From NCBI GenBank assembly GCA_964552395.1, contig CAZKGM010000011.1:31627-95626 (forward strand): a stretch of 64,000 bases of DNA, in the 5' to 3' direction. The notes under the pieces are model-generated. The model ran no database searches. It worked only from the letters and a program-made list of their open reading frames with translations, and had not been told where the DNA came from. The position numbers and the translations under genes were made by a program. Of the stretch, positions 42,973-54,879 are shown piece by piece; within the stretch, counting starts at the first letter, position 1, and every line of letters starts with the position of its first letter. The DNA comes from JAJDNH01 sp964552395. Lineage in GTDB: Bacteria; Acidobacteriota; Thermoanaerobaculia; Thermoanaerobaculales; Sulfomarinibacteraceae.

Positions 42973-44181
42973 TTAGCCTCCCCGTTCACCATACTCCAGC
43001 AGCGTACCCACCACCCGCAGGCTGCCGGCGGCGAGCACGGGGTCCTCGAGCATCTCCAGGCCCTCGAGCACGCTCGCCGCCTCGCGGGCGCCGGTGAACG
43101 CCGCACGCAGCCGCTCGAGCGGCGCGGCGCGCTCATCGTCGAGCTCGAAGACCACGACCTCCCCGACCAGCGGCTGGAGCCGGGCCGCCATCTGGGCCAC
43201 CGGCTTGTCGTCGAGACACGAGAACAACAGGTTGAACCGCCGCCGCCTGCCCTCGAGGTAGGTGGCGAGCGCCGCCACCGCCTCGGCGTTGTGAGCACAG
43301 TCGAGCAGAATCTCCCGACCACACACCCGGTGCGTGGACAGCCGCGCCGGCCAGCACACGCCTGCGAGCCCACGCCGCACCGCCGGGCCATCGAGCGGCG
43401 GCGCGATGCCGATGTCCGCCGCGGCGCGCGCGAGCGCGAGGGCGAGATGGAGATTGGCAACCTGATGCGCTCCCGCGAGCGGCACTTCGACTGGCACCGC
43501 ACCGTCCCCCCAGTCGGCTTCCACCCCACCCATCTCGCCGGCGGTCAGCCGCACCAGCTCGGTCGCGGGGATCGCGCCAGGGACGCCGAGAGATGGCACT
43601 ATGGCCTCGTCCACGTTCGGGCCGAGCACGGCGACCGTGACATCAGTGAGGGCGGCCCCTTTCTCGGCGGCGATCTCCTCGCGGGTCGACCCCAGCCAGG
43701 ACCTGTGATCCGTGCCGATGTTGGTGAGGCCGGCGACCGCGCTGGTCGCAATCCGGGTGGCGTCCCAACGACCACCGATCCCGACCTCGAGCACCGCCAC
43801 CTCGGTTCCCGCCTCGCGGAACGCGAGCACCGCAGCCAGCGTCAGGGTCTCGAAGAAGGTGAGCTCCGGAAAGCGCTCCAGCCGCTCGAGACAGGCCGAC
43901 ATCGCTGTCGGGGAGATCGGCTTCCCGGCCACCCGAATCCGCTCCTCGACTCGCACCAGGTGCGGCGAGGTATAGAGGCCGGCCCTCACCTCGTGGGCGG
44001 TGAGGATCGCCTCCAGCATGGCGGCCGTCGACCCCTTGCCGTTGCTGCCGGCGATCCGAACCGATGCGAGCTCGCGCTGCGGATCGCCAAGCGCTTGCGC
44101 CGCCGCACGGACGGCGTCGAGCGAAGGGTGGATGCGGCCCGGGCCCCGGCGCCTCAGCTGGGCTGGAAGCAGGTGAGGCAT
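42973..44181 (-). CDS. folC: Folylpolyglutamate synthase/dihydrofolate synthase
   Basis: The 402-residue Mur-ligase-type enzyme adds glutamate to folates. Signatures are the P-loop IAGSNGKGSTAAMLEAIL, the YTSPHLVRVEERIRV loop, ETLTLAAVLAFREAGTEVAVLEVGIGGRWDATR, TNIGTDHRSWLG and LLDCAHNAEAV. The start overlaps the end of accD by 28 nt; the accD-folC order is common and supports the assignment. The N-terminus is slightly short (first conserved segment at residue ~18, IHPSLDAV), but the ATP site is complete. Confidence 0.94.
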   Translation of the reverse strand: MPHLLPAQLRRRGPGRIHPSLDAVRAAAQALGDPQRELASVRIAGSNGKGSTAAMLEAILTAHEVRAGLYTSPHLVRVEERIRVAGKPISPTAMSACLERLERFPELTFFETLTLAAVLAFREAGTEVAVLEVGIGGRWDATRIATSAVAGLTNIGTDHRSWLGSTREEIAAEKGAALTDVTVAVLGPNVDEAIVPSLGVPGAIPATELVRLTAGEMGGVEADWGDGAVPVEVPLAGAHQVANLHLALALARAAADIGIAPPLDGPAVRRGLAGVCWPARLSTHRVCGREILLDCAHNAEAVAALATYLEGRRRRFNLLFSCLDDKPVAQMAARLQPLVGEVVVFELDDERAAPLERLRAAFTGAREAASVLEGLEMLEDPVLAAGSLRVVGTLLEYGERGG

Positions 44182-44960
44182 CGTGCGACCACCTCCAGCA
44201 GCTCGCTGCGCGGCACAACTATGTCGAGCATGCCGTGCTCGAGGAGAAACTCGGAGCGCTGGAATCCCTCCGGCAGCGTCTGGCGGATCGTCTGCTCGAT
44301 CACCCTTGGGCCGGCGAAGCCGATCAGTGCGCCTGGCTCGCCGATGTTCACATCGCCGAGCATGGCGAAGCTCGCTGTGACGCCGCCTGTGGTCGGGTCC
44401 GAGAGGATGGAAATGTAGGGTAGTCCCCGGTCCCGCATGCGCGCCAACCCGGCCGAGATCTTGGCCATCTGCATCAGGGACAGGACGCCCTCCTGCATGC
44501 GCGCGCCGCCTGAGCAGGCGACGCTGATCAGCGGCAGGCGGCGGGCGAGACAGCGCTCGATGGCCCGGCTCATCTTCTCACCGACAACCGAACCCATCGA
44601 GCCACCCATGAAGCGGTACTGCATGGCGGCGACGATCGCCGGCCGCCGGTCGATGTCGCCACGAGCGACGAGCAGCGCGTCGCCGGGTCCCAGCCGCCTG
44701 GTGTAGGCCGCAACGCGCTCCCGATAACTCTTGGTGTCGACGAAATTCAGAGGATCCGCCGACCGCACCTTCTGAAACAGCAGCTTGTACTTGCCACCGT
44801 CGAATAGCATCTCGAACCGCTCCTCGGCGGTCATCCGGAAGTGGTGCTGGCAGCGAGGGCAGACGAGGTGGTTCTCACGAACCTCCTTGTGATAGAGGAT
44901 CTCCTTGCACGACTCACACTTCACCCAGAGCCCGCGGGGAACGTTGAGGGGGTTCTTCAT
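44154..44960 (-). CDS. accD: Acetyl-CoA carboxylase carboxyltransferase subunit beta
   Basis: The 268-residue subunit has an N-terminal zinc ribbon (VKCESCKEILYHKEV then LVCPRCQHHFRM, four Cys). The crotonase-fold carboxyltransferase motifs are GGSMGSVVGEKMSRAIE, SGGARMQEG, LPYISILSDPTTGGVTASFA and GEPGALIGFAGPRVIEQT. It transfers carboxyl from biotin to acetyl-CoA in fatty-acid synthesis; accA is not in the window. It is first in the accD-folC-dgt-rpiB-glyA block. Confidence 0.97.
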   Translation of the reverse strand: MKNPLNVPRGLWVKCESCKEILYHKEVRENHLVCPRCQHHFRMTAEERFEMLFDGGKYKLLFQKVRSADPLNFVDTKSYRERVAAYTRRLGPGDALLVARGDIDRRPAIVAAMQYRFMGGSMGSVVGEKMSRAIERCLARRLPLISVACSGGARMQEGVLSLMQMAKISAGLARMRDRGLPYISILSDPTTGGVTASFAMLGDVNIGEPGALIGFAGPRVIEQTIRQTLPEGFQRSEFLLEHGMLDIVVPRSELLEVVARCLTCFQPS

Positions 44961-45040
44961 AGGCGCCTTTCACGATCTCGCCGGCGTTCCGTCGGCAGCA
45001 CGGCCTTCGAGCCGCACCGCCCCGGCCTCGAGAGAACCGA

Positions 45041-45061
45041 AACCCCGGCTGCACCGGGGTT
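45041..45061 (-). terminator. Putative intrinsic terminator
   Basis: AACCCCGG (45041-45048) and CCGGGGTT (45054-45061) form a perfect 8-bp stem with a 5-nt loop. On the minus strand it is followed by TTTCGGTTCTC, a weak T-rich tail. It would end the transcript of the coiled-coil gene at 45087-45314. Confidence 0.55.
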
Positions 45062-45086
45062 CCTGGAGCCGCGGGGCCGATGGCTG

Positions 45087-45314
45087 TCAGCCTTGGCCTT
45101 CCTGCTCCTCGAGGTCGTTTGGAACGCCCAAGCGCTGACAGGCTGCATCATACATCTGGCGCGCCGCCTTCTGAGCTGCCTGCAGGTCGGCGATCTTCTG
45201 CTTCACCCGCGCCAGCTCCTCCTGGATCAGGTTCTCCAGGTCCTGGATCTCTCCCTTGGTCGTCTTCAACGCGTCCTCGTAGAACTTCTTCTGCGCGTCG
45301 CTCAGAACACTCAT
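45087..45314 (-). CDS. Small coiled-coil protein of unknown function
   Basis: The 75-residue soluble protein is almost entirely one amphipathic helix with heptad pattern (GEIQDLENLIQEELARVKQK, then ADLQAAQKAARQMYDAACQRLG), ending in an acidic tail. A GGGAGGAG ribosome site with 6-nt spacing supports translation, and a hairpin terminator lies downstream. It sits 29 nt downstream of the receiver/kinase/TonB fusion gene and may be co-transcribed with it. I do not recognise a named family. Confidence 0.7.
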   Translation of the reverse strand: MSVLSDAQKKFYEDALKTTKGEIQDLENLIQEELARVKQKIADLQAAQKAARQMYDAACQRLGVPNDLEEQEGQG

Positions 45315-45343
45315 GGCCGCTCCTCCCTATGAATCACGAAGCA

Positions 45344-48151
<2,808 letters not shown>

Positions 48152-48224
48152 GGCCCCGATTCACCCGATCAGCAGGTCAAGAGAAGAAGATACCCGTTTC
48201 ATTATCAGTCTCCCGAGCGCAAAG

Positions 48225-48878
48225 TCAACCGCATGGCGCCGTGCGACCTGCGAGCCGACCCCGCCGTTCGGCACAGATGCTGACGATCCGTGACCAGCCT
48301 CGGGCCACCTCGTCGTCGAGCATCGAGAGGTCTCCGGAGTTGTCCACGACCACGTCCGCGAGTCGGCGCTTGTCGTCGAGCGGAAGCTGGGCCGCCATCA
48401 GCTGGCGCGCCCGCTCCGGGGACATTCCTCGCCCGGCCGCCCGTTCCAGCTGCTGCTGTGGACGGCACCACACCACGGCCAGCACGTCGTAACCGCGGTA
48501 GGAGCCGGTCTCCACCATTAATGTCGCCTCTATGACGGCGGTCACCGGCTCCCCTGCAGAGTGGTGGAGATCCTCCAGCCAGCGGTCGATCCGCTCGTGA
48601 ACCAGAGGATGCACTGCGGCGTCGAGACGTGCGAGCGCCTCGGGATCACCGCTGATTCTGTCAGCGAGCGCGGTCCTGTCCACCGAGCCGTCGGCGGCCT
48701 CCACTTTGCTCCCGAACAGCCCTCTCACCGCCCGCGCCCCCGCCGCTCCGGACCGGTACAGCTCATGAACCACCGCGTCCGCGTCGAGAACCGCCGCGCC
48801 CATGGTGGCCAGCCGGCGGGCGACCGCGCTCTTGCCCGACGCCAGGCCTCCAGTCAGCCCGACCGTGCACGGCCTCAC
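48225..48878 (-). CDS. coaE: Dephospho-CoA kinase
   Basis: The 217-residue P-loop kinase catalyses the last step of coenzyme A synthesis. Motifs are GLTGGLASGKSAVARRLATMGAAVLDADAVVHELY (P-loop plus the substrate Asp), FGSKVEAADGSVDRTALAD and HPLVHERIDRWL. The start overlaps the folD stop (ATGA). It is typical in length. The C-terminus is slightly basic and unconserved. Confidence 0.94.
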   Translation of the reverse strand: MRPCTVGLTGGLASGKSAVARRLATMGAAVLDADAVVHELYRSGAAGARAVRGLFGSKVEAADGSVDRTALADRISGDPEALARLDAAVHPLVHERIDRWLEDLHHSAGEPVTAVIEATLMVETGSYRGYDVLAVVWCRPQQQLERAAGRGMSPERARQLMAAQLPLDDKRRLADVVVDNSGDLSMLDDEVARGWSRIVSICAERRGRLAGRTAPCG

Positions 48879-49798
48879 ACGCCCCTCCGCTGGCGCGCGG
48901 CGGCGACCGTGTTCGCCATCAGCCTGGCGATCGTGAGCGGCCCGACGCCGCCAGGCACCGGTGTGATCCGTGCCGCCCGTGGCAGGACCCTCGTGAAGTC
49001 GACGTCGCCGGTCAGCACCGAGCCCTTCTCCTCAAACCGGCGCCGCCGCCCCTCGTCCCCCGGGAACAGCTGCTCAACCTCCTCGGCCACCGTCACGCGG
49101 TGCATCCCGACGTCGACCACCACGGCGCCCTCCGCCACATGGTCGGCACCGATCAGGGCCCGTCGTCCAGCCGCCACGATGAGGATCTCGGCCTGGCGGG
49201 TGACCGCCGCGAGATCACGGGTTCGCGAGTGGCACACGGTTACCGTCGCGTGAGCATGCAGCAGCAGCATCGCCATCGGCTTGCCAACGATGTCGGAGCG
49301 TCCGACCACTACCGCCCGGCGCCCCTCGACGGCGATACCCTTCCGCCGCAGCAGCTCCATGATGCCCGACGGCGTGCACGGCACCAGACGTGGTCTGCCC
49401 TGTTGCAGCAGGCCGACGTTCACAGGGTGAAAGCCGTCGACGTCCTTGGCGGGATCGACCGCGTCGAGGATCTCGTGGGTGTCGAGCGATGGCGGCAGGG
49501 GTAGCTGGACCAGAATCCCGTCCACCTCCGGATCAGCGTTGAGAGCCTTCACCAGATCCAGGGCCTCCTCCCGAGCGACGTCCGCCGGCAGCCGATGGGT
49601 GTGGGAGACCATTCCGAGACGGTCGCAGGCTCGCGCCTTCGAGCCGACGTAGACCTTGGAGGCAGGATCGTCGCCGATCAGCACCACATCGAGCCTCGGC
49701 GTCACGCCCCGGCCGGCGAGCTCGCTGACCTCGTGCGCAACCTCGGTGCGGATCTCGTCGGCAACCTTCTTCCCGCTCAGAATCTTGTCTGACTCCAT
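48875..49798 (-). CDS. folD: Bifunctional methylenetetrahydrofolate dehydrogenase/cyclohydrolase
   Basis: This 307-residue enzyme has the conserved Tyr/Lys region ASKVYVGSKARACDRLGM, VDGILVQLPLPPSLD, PAKDVDGFHPVNVG and the NADP-binding VVVGRSDIVGKPMAMLLL. It ends with TGDVDF and TPVPGGVGPLTIARLMANT. It oxidises and hydrolyses methylene-THF to formyl-THF, downstream of GlyA. The ATG at 49798 follows GGGAGG; an upstream in-frame reading to 50041 is inside the methyltransferase gene. It has an insertion (FPGDEGRRRRFEEKG) before the last motif relative to E. coli FolD. Confidence 0.95.
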   Translation of the reverse strand: MESDKILSGKKVADEIRTEVAHEVSELAGRGVTPRLDVVLIGDDPASKVYVGSKARACDRLGMVSHTHRLPADVAREEALDLVKALNADPEVDGILVQLPLPPSLDTHEILDAVDPAKDVDGFHPVNVGLLQQGRPRLVPCTPSGIMELLRRKGIAVEGRRAVVVGRSDIVGKPMAMLLLHAHATVTVCHSRTRDLAAVTRQAEILIVAAGRRALIGADHVAEGAVVVDVGMHRVTVAEEVEQLFPGDEGRRRRFEEKGSVLTGDVDFTRVLPRAARITPVPGGVGPLTIARLMANTVAAARQRRGV

Positions 49799-49830
49799 GT
49801 GCCTCCCTCGACACCCTCGGCGGCCCCGTC

Positions 49831-50538
49831 TCAGTGAGCCGGCGCTTTGGTTCCTTCGTACAGGGTCACGACGCCGCCGGTGAGCGGCGTACCGCTGACG
49901 GCGACCAGCCCGAGACCCTTCAGCACCCGGCACAGCCCATCCCGGTCGGGAAAGGTCGCCACCGACGCCGGGAGGTACTGGTACGCCTCGCCGTCGCCGG
50001 ACAGCCACCGCCCGACCCGCGGCGGCACGACCCGCGACCACCAGCCGAGGACCGGCGCCAGCACACCGCGGGGACGCGAGAACTCGAGGATGAGCAGCCT
50101 GCCATTCTCGCCCAGCACCCGGATGAGCTCCGCCAGACCGGCCTCCAGCCGCTCGAAGTTGCGAACCCCGAACGCAACCGTCACCGCCTCGACGGTTCCG
50201 TCAGCCAGCGGCAGGCGTGCGGCGTCCGCCGCGAACAGGGCGAGCTTCCTTCCCCGCCGACGGGCCTTGTCGGCGGCCCGGGCGAGCATGGGAACGCAGA
50301 AGTCGCTGGCCAGGGTCGGCACGCCGGCGGGAAGGGCGAGCGCCACGTCTCCGGTGCCGGTGCACATGTCGAGAACACGTTGTGGCTTCACGCCGCCGAT
50401 GCGGCGCGCCAGCGCACGCCGCCAGACCACATCCCGGCCGAGAGAAAGGACCCGGTTGAGGAGGTCATAGCGGTGGGCGATCCGGGCGAACATCCCCTGG
50501 ATCTCGGAAGCTCGCTTCTCGAGCAACGCCTCGTGCAC
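49831..50538 (-). CDS. UbiE/MenG-type quinone methyltransferase
   Basis: The 235-residue class I SAM-dependent methyltransferase has SAM motif I (VLDMCTGTGDVALAL), post-I (TLASDFCVPML), motif II (VEAVTVAFGVRNFE, the UbiE signature) and YQYLPASVATFPDRDGL. That pattern identifies the demethylmenaquinone/2-methoxy-benzoquinol methylase family of quinone synthesis. The FARIAHRYDLLNRVLSLG N-terminus is also typical. The GTG start at 50538 is used. No other quinone gene is adjacent, so the substrate ring type is not decided. Confidence 0.9.
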   Translation of the reverse strand: MHEALLEKRASEIQGMFARIAHRYDLLNRVLSLGRDVVWRRALARRIGGVKPQRVLDMCTGTGDVALALPAGVPTLASDFCVPMLARAADKARRRGRKLALFAADAARLPLADGTVEAVTVAFGVRNFERLEAGLAELIRVLGENGRLLILEFSRPRGVLAPVLGWWSRVVPPRVGRWLSGDGEAYQYLPASVATFPDRDGLCRVLKGLGLVAVSGTPLTGGVVTLYEGTKAPAH

Positions 50539-50551
50539 GAGGCGGAGACTA

Positions 50552-51097
50552 TCACAGCGACTTTTTCAGGGACTCCAAGGCCTTTCTGCGGTGTGAGATG
50601 GCGTTCTTTTCGACCGGGCTCATCTCGGCGTACGTGCGGCCGTCGCCGTCCTCGGGGATGAATACGCTGTCCCAGCCGAAGCCCTTGCGGCCTCGAGGCC
50701 GCTCGGCGATCACGCCACGCACCACGCCGGTGCCGACGACGTCGTCGACGCCATCGCACGCGCACGCCATGCAGCGCACCACGGCACGCGGGTCGGCAAA
50801 CGCGTGCGCGATGCGGCCGATTCCGCCCGGGCCTACGGTAACCAGCAGCCACCGTACCAGCGGCCCCGGGAACCCTCCGAGACCGGTGAGCTCGAGGGCC
50901 GTGTCCTCAACCAGTACTGGACGGCCGATGCGCGCGAACGCGGTCCGCGCCTTGTCCCGGACCACCTCGGCGAGATCGAGCGACTGCACCTCGACCAGAT
51001 CCAGCGCCTGGTGGTCGAGCTTGACGCCGAGCACCGTCTCGGCCTCGCGCAGCTTGCCGAGGTTGGACGTGACAAACACGAGGTCGGAGAGGTTCAT
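50552..51097 (-). CDS. rdgB: XTP/dITP diphosphatase (HAM1/RdgB family)
   Basis: The 181-residue protein matches the non-canonical purine NTP pyrophosphatase family: TSNLGKLREAE at the start, the VLVEDTALELTGLGGFPGPL core and KGFGWDSVFIPEDGDGRTYAEMSPVEKNAISHR at the end. It hydrolyses ITP/XTP-type nucleotides to protect nucleic acids. It is slightly shorter than E. coli RdgB, as in the archaeal-like branch. It overlaps the adenylate cyclase gene by ATGA and is followed by the methyltransferase gene 13 nt downstream. Confidence 0.92.
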   Translation of the reverse strand: MNLSDLVFVTSNLGKLREAETVLGVKLDHQALDLVEVQSLDLAEVVRDKARTAFARIGRPVLVEDTALELTGLGGFPGPLVRWLLVTVGPGGIGRIAHAFADPRAVVRCMACACDGVDDVVGTGVVRGVIAERPRGRKGFGWDSVFIPEDGDGRTYAEMSPVEKNAISHRRKALESLKKSL

Positions 51098-52671
51098 GCC
51101 CTCCCGACCTCCGCCTGGCTGATCTCTTCTACCTTGATGCGGTAGGCCGCGATCTTGCGGCTCAGCCCCTTCAGCTGCACGTTGCCGAGATGCTCAGTGG
51201 GGAACAGGTGCGCGATCGCCCCCTGCGTGCTCTCGCCGATCACGATCTGGGCGGGCTGGGCGACGAACTCCTCCAGCCGGGCAGCAACGTTGACCGTATT
51301 GCCGAGCACGGTGTAGTCAACGCGGGTCGCCGAGCCGATATCGCCGACCACGACCGGACCCGAGTGAATGGCGATGCGAACCTCGACCGGATCGAGGCCG
51401 GCGACCGCACGCTCGCGGTTCCACACCGTCAGCGCTTTCTGCAGCGCCACGGCGCAGCGCACCGCGCGCTCGGCATGGTCCGGCTGCGGCAGCGGCGCGC
51501 CGAAGAACGCCATTACGGCGTCGCCGATGAACTTGTCGAGGGTGCCCCCGTAAGCGAACACTGCCTCCGCGGCGAGCGAGAAGAACTGGTTCAGAAACGC
51601 TGCGACGTCCTCGGGCGGCAGGCTCTCGCAGCGCGTCGAGAAGCTCACGATGTCGGCAAACAGGATTGAGGTCTCCCGTAGCATCACCGGTGGCGTGCTC
51701 CTCTCGGGCGCTGCCAAGACCGCCTCGATGACGGCAGGCGAGTGATAGCGCTCCAGCCGCTGGCGGACGCTCTGTTCGCGCTGGATGTGCTCGCGCAGAC
51801 GGGCCTGCTCGATGGCGACGGCGGCGTAATTGGCGAGCGCCGTCAGGAGGTCGAGGTCGGCTGCTGAGAATGAACCGACGTGCAGCGGCGAGTCGACGTA
51901 GATGACGCCCATCACCTGCTCGCGGTGCCACAAGGGCGCGCACATGGCGGAGCGGATCTGGTGGATGCGGATGCTGCGACCGGCGTCGAACCGTTGGTCC
52001 GCCTGTGCGTCGTGCGTCAACAGCGCCAGCTTCTGACGCGTCACCATGTCGAGAATGGTCCGCGACAGCGGCACCTCGGGTTCCTCGCCCTCCTCGGAGT
52101 TGCGTGCACGGCACAGCTCCAACCGCGGCGTCCCTTCCGCGTCGTAGAGCAGGATGAAGCCGCGGTCGACCATCAGGTGCTCGAACACCAGATCCATCAC
52201 CTTCTCGAGCACCGGCTGCAGCTCCTCGACCTGCAGCAGAGTCTTCGCAACCTGGGCAAGGACCTCGAAGATGCGCTCCCGGTCGCCGAGCTTGCGCACT
52301 CCGGAAGCCTCGCCTTCGAGGCCGTAGTCCTGGTTGAACTCCTTGAGCGGCCTCAGGTAGGTGGCCGAAGAAAGCCCCTCGGAGCGCTCCTCCGCGCTTT
52401 CCACGAGAAGCACGAAGTTGCCGATCGCAATCTGGTCGCCGGGGGCCAGCGGCGCCGAGGTCACGAAGGTGTCGTTGACCTTGACGCCGTTGGTCGATTC
52501 CAGGTCAACGATCTTGAACACCTCGCCGTCCTTTTCGATCCGCGCGTGATGGCGCGAAACCGAGAAGTCACGCAGCACCGCATCGTTGTCGCTGGAGCGG
52601 CCCATGGTCGTGCCATCGCGAATCGCGACCCGATGGGAGACCCCGCCTTCCTCGAACACGAGCTCATACAT
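51094..52671 (-). CDS. FHA-GAF-class III adenylate/guanylate cyclase
   Basis: This 525-residue cytoplasmic protein has an FHA domain (~1-95; MGRSSDND, SVSRHHARIE, STNGVKVN), a GAF domain (~140-290) and a class III cyclase domain (~330-510). Catalytic features include metal-binding Asp in ILFADIVSFS, KFIGDAVMAFFGAP and YTVLGNTVNVAARLE. The FHA domain binds phosphothreonine peptides, so this cyclase may respond to a Ser/Thr kinase; one is encoded 3 kb away at 45344-48151. No Shine-Dalgarno sequence precedes the ATG, and a TACAAT hexamer lies only about 9 nt upstream of it, so the start may be leaderless. It overlaps rdgB by ATGA. Confidence 0.93.
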   Translation of the reverse strand: MYELVFEEGGVSHRVAIRDGTTMGRSSDNDAVLRDFSVSRHHARIEKDGEVFKIVDLESTNGVKVNDTFVTSAPLAPGDQIAIGNFVLLVESAEERSEGLSSATYLRPLKEFNQDYGLEGEASGVRKLGDRERIFEVLAQVAKTLLQVEELQPVLEKVMDLVFEHLMVDRGFILLYDAEGTPRLELCRARNSEEGEEPEVPLSRTILDMVTRQKLALLTHDAQADQRFDAGRSIRIHQIRSAMCAPLWHREQVMGVIYVDSPLHVGSFSAADLDLLTALANYAAVAIEQARLREHIQREQSVRQRLERYHSPAVIEAVLAAPERSTPPVMLRETSILFADIVSFSTRCESLPPEDVAAFLNQFFSLAAEAVFAYGGTLDKFIGDAVMAFFGAPLPQPDHAERAVRCAVALQKALTVWNRERAVAGLDPVEVRIAIHSGPVVVGDIGSATRVDYTVLGNTVNVAARLEEFVAQPAQIVIGESTQGAIAHLFPTEHLGNVQLKGLSRKIAAYRIKVEEISQAEVGRA

Positions 52672-52821
52672 TTGGGTTTATTGTAGCCGTTCCGAAGAAG
52701 TCAAGAGAATCCGGCGAGGATGCGCGCGGCGCATCCATCTAGGAGCGTGTGGCGCAGGGCACCTCCGAAGCTGCTGCGGCCACCTCCCAGGCGTGCGAGA
52801 CGGGCTTTGCGGTATGGGCTC

Positions 52822-54639
52822 CTAGTCGGCGTGGTACTGGTCGGTCAGCTGCGTCTTCAGGTACATTCCCTCGATGAGCTCTCGGTAGCGTTCCGCGATC
52901 ACCCGCCGGCGCACCTTCAGCGTCGGCGTGATCTCACCTTCGGCGAGCGAGAACTCCTGCGCCAGGATCATGAACTTGCGTACCTTCTCGTGCAGGGCGA
53001 GCGTGCCGTTGACCTTGGCGACGGCCTCGTTGACCAGCCGGTAGCCCTCGGCGTGCGCCGCCATCTCCTTCTCCTCGAGCCCGCTCTCCCCCAGCGACGC
53101 CAGATGCGCACCGAGGTTCTCGAAGTTGGGAATGATCAACGCCGTCAGGTATGGGTAGCGGTCGCCGATCACCACCGCCTGGCTGATGTACGCGGTCGCC
53201 TGCAGCTGACCCTCGATCGGCTGCGGGGCGACGTTCTTGCCGCCCGAGGTGACGATGATGTCCTTCTTGCGATCGGTGATGAACAGGAAACCGTCGGCGT
53301 CGAGGTAGCCAACGTCGCCGGTGTGCAGCCAGCCGTCGGCATCGATCGCCTCCGCCGTGTCCTCGGCACGGTTGAAGTACCCCTTCATGACATGCGGACC
53401 CCGGGTCAGAATCTCACCGTCGTCCGCGATCAGAACCCCGATCTCCGGAATCGCCTGGCCGACGGCACCGATCCGGTTCTGCGCCGGGGTACTGACGGTG
53501 ATCACGGGTGAGGTCTCGGTGAGACCGTACCCCTGGTAGATCGGCAAGCCAATCATCGAGAAAAACTCACCGACCTCGCGCGACAGCGGGGCGCCGCCCG
53601 AGACGGCGAAGCGGAGCCGGCCGCCGAGGCGGTCGAGGATCTTCGAGAACACCCTCTTCTTCGCCAGTGCGTACTGTGCGCGCAGCACGGCCGACGGCCT
53701 GGCGCCGGACCACACCTGCTCCGAATAGCGCCGAGCCACCTTCAGCGCCCAGTCCACGAGCCGGCGCTTGACGCCTTCCTGCTGCCTTAGGTTCGAGATG
53801 ATTTTGATGTAGGAGCGCTCGAACAGGCGCGGCACCGACACCATGATCGTCGGCTTGACCTCGAGCAGCCGGTTGGGCACCCTCTCGATCGCCTCGACGT
53901 AGACGATCTGCACGCCACGGTTGAACAGCGCGTAGTCGACCGTACGCTCGAACACGTGCGACAGAGGAAGAAACGACAGCACTGTGTCCTTCGGCCCGAT
54001 GTCGAACGGCTTCATCGCGCGCGTCTCGTTGAAGACAAAGTTGCGGTGGGTGAGCATGACGCCCTTCGGGTCGCCGGTGGTTCCCGAGGTGTAGATGAGA
54101 CTCGCCACGTCATCGGGCTGCGGCACGTGGAACGGGTCCCCCTTCTCCTTGCGCGACGCCTTGAGTGCGAGCCGCCCGCGCTCTTCGAGGTCGGCCAGGG
54201 TACCGACTCCTTCTGGGGGGCCGTCCTCCGGGGGATCGATGACCACGACCTCCACGTTGCCGACCCGCTTTGCTGCCTCGAGGGCGGTTTCGAGCATGCT
54301 TGGTGTCGAGGCGACCAGCATCCTCGCCTCCGCGTCCGCCACGATGTAGGCAATCTGCGCCGCCGTCAGGTTGGGGTACAGAGGTACCGAGACCGCACCG
54401 CTCAAGTGGCAGGCGAAGTCGAAGACATGCCACTCGGGCCGATTCTCCGAGAACAGGGCGAGCCGCTCGCCGGGGACGACGCCGGCGTCCATCAGACCCG
54501 CGGCGAGGTTGTGGACGCGACGCCCGAGATCCTCCGTCGACAGCCCGACCCACTTCCCCCCGCGCTTTGCCCGCAGCAGGTTCTTGCGCCCGGAGTACGA
54601 GGTCAGCACATGCTCGAACAGGTCGCGAAGAGTCTCCAT
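52822..54639 (-). CDS. Long-chain acyl-CoA synthetase (AMP-binding enzyme)
   Basis: The 605-residue ligase has the AMP-binding signature LIYTSGTTGDPKGVMLTHRNFV, then QGYGLTETSPVI, TGDVGYLDADGFLFITDRKKDI and the C-terminal catalytic-Lys region TSGGKNVAPQPIEGQL. The architecture fits the long-chain FadD15/ACSBG-like branch, which activates fatty acids with ATP and CoA at the inner membrane. A GGGAGGAAAC ribosome site supports ATG 54639. It stands alone and is divergent from gap. It may feed a beta-oxidation or odd-chain route ending in the methylmalonyl-CoA mutase; that link is inference. Confidence 0.93.
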   Translation of the reverse strand: METLRDLFEHVLTSYSGRKNLLRAKRGGKWVGLSTEDLGRRVHNLAAGLMDAGVVPGERLALFSENRPEWHVFDFACHLSGAVSVPLYPNLTAAQIAYIVADAEARMLVASTPSMLETALEAAKRVGNVEVVVIDPPEDGPPEGVGTLADLEERGRLALKASRKEKGDPFHVPQPDDVASLIYTSGTTGDPKGVMLTHRNFVFNETRAMKPFDIGPKDTVLSFLPLSHVFERTVDYALFNRGVQIVYVEAIERVPNRLLEVKPTIMVSVPRLFERSYIKIISNLRQQEGVKRRLVDWALKVARRYSEQVWSGARPSAVLRAQYALAKKRVFSKILDRLGGRLRFAVSGGAPLSREVGEFFSMIGLPIYQGYGLTETSPVITVSTPAQNRIGAVGQAIPEIGVLIADDGEILTRGPHVMKGYFNRAEDTAEAIDADGWLHTGDVGYLDADGFLFITDRKKDIIVTSGGKNVAPQPIEGQLQATAYISQAVVIGDRYPYLTALIIPNFENLGAHLASLGESGLEEKEMAAHAEGYRLVNEAVAKVNGTLALHEKVRKFMILAQEFSLAEGEITPTLKVRRRVIAERYRELIEGMYLKTQLTDQYHAD

Positions 54640-54879
54640 GTTTCCTCCCCGAAAGAACCTGGCCTACACTTCTCACCGCCACCCGGCGACAGCTTCCTCA
54701 TCGCGCCTTGATCTCGAACCCAAGCCGCGTCCACGCACGGTACCGGATTTTCGGCCGGACCTCTCATCCGATACTAACTCAGTCCGAAGGTCCAGCTCAA
54801 CGCGCGCCGATCATGGGGGACGGCCCGTGAACGATCCGGGCTATACTTGCCCATGCGTCAACCTCGAAGGAGGGTATCG

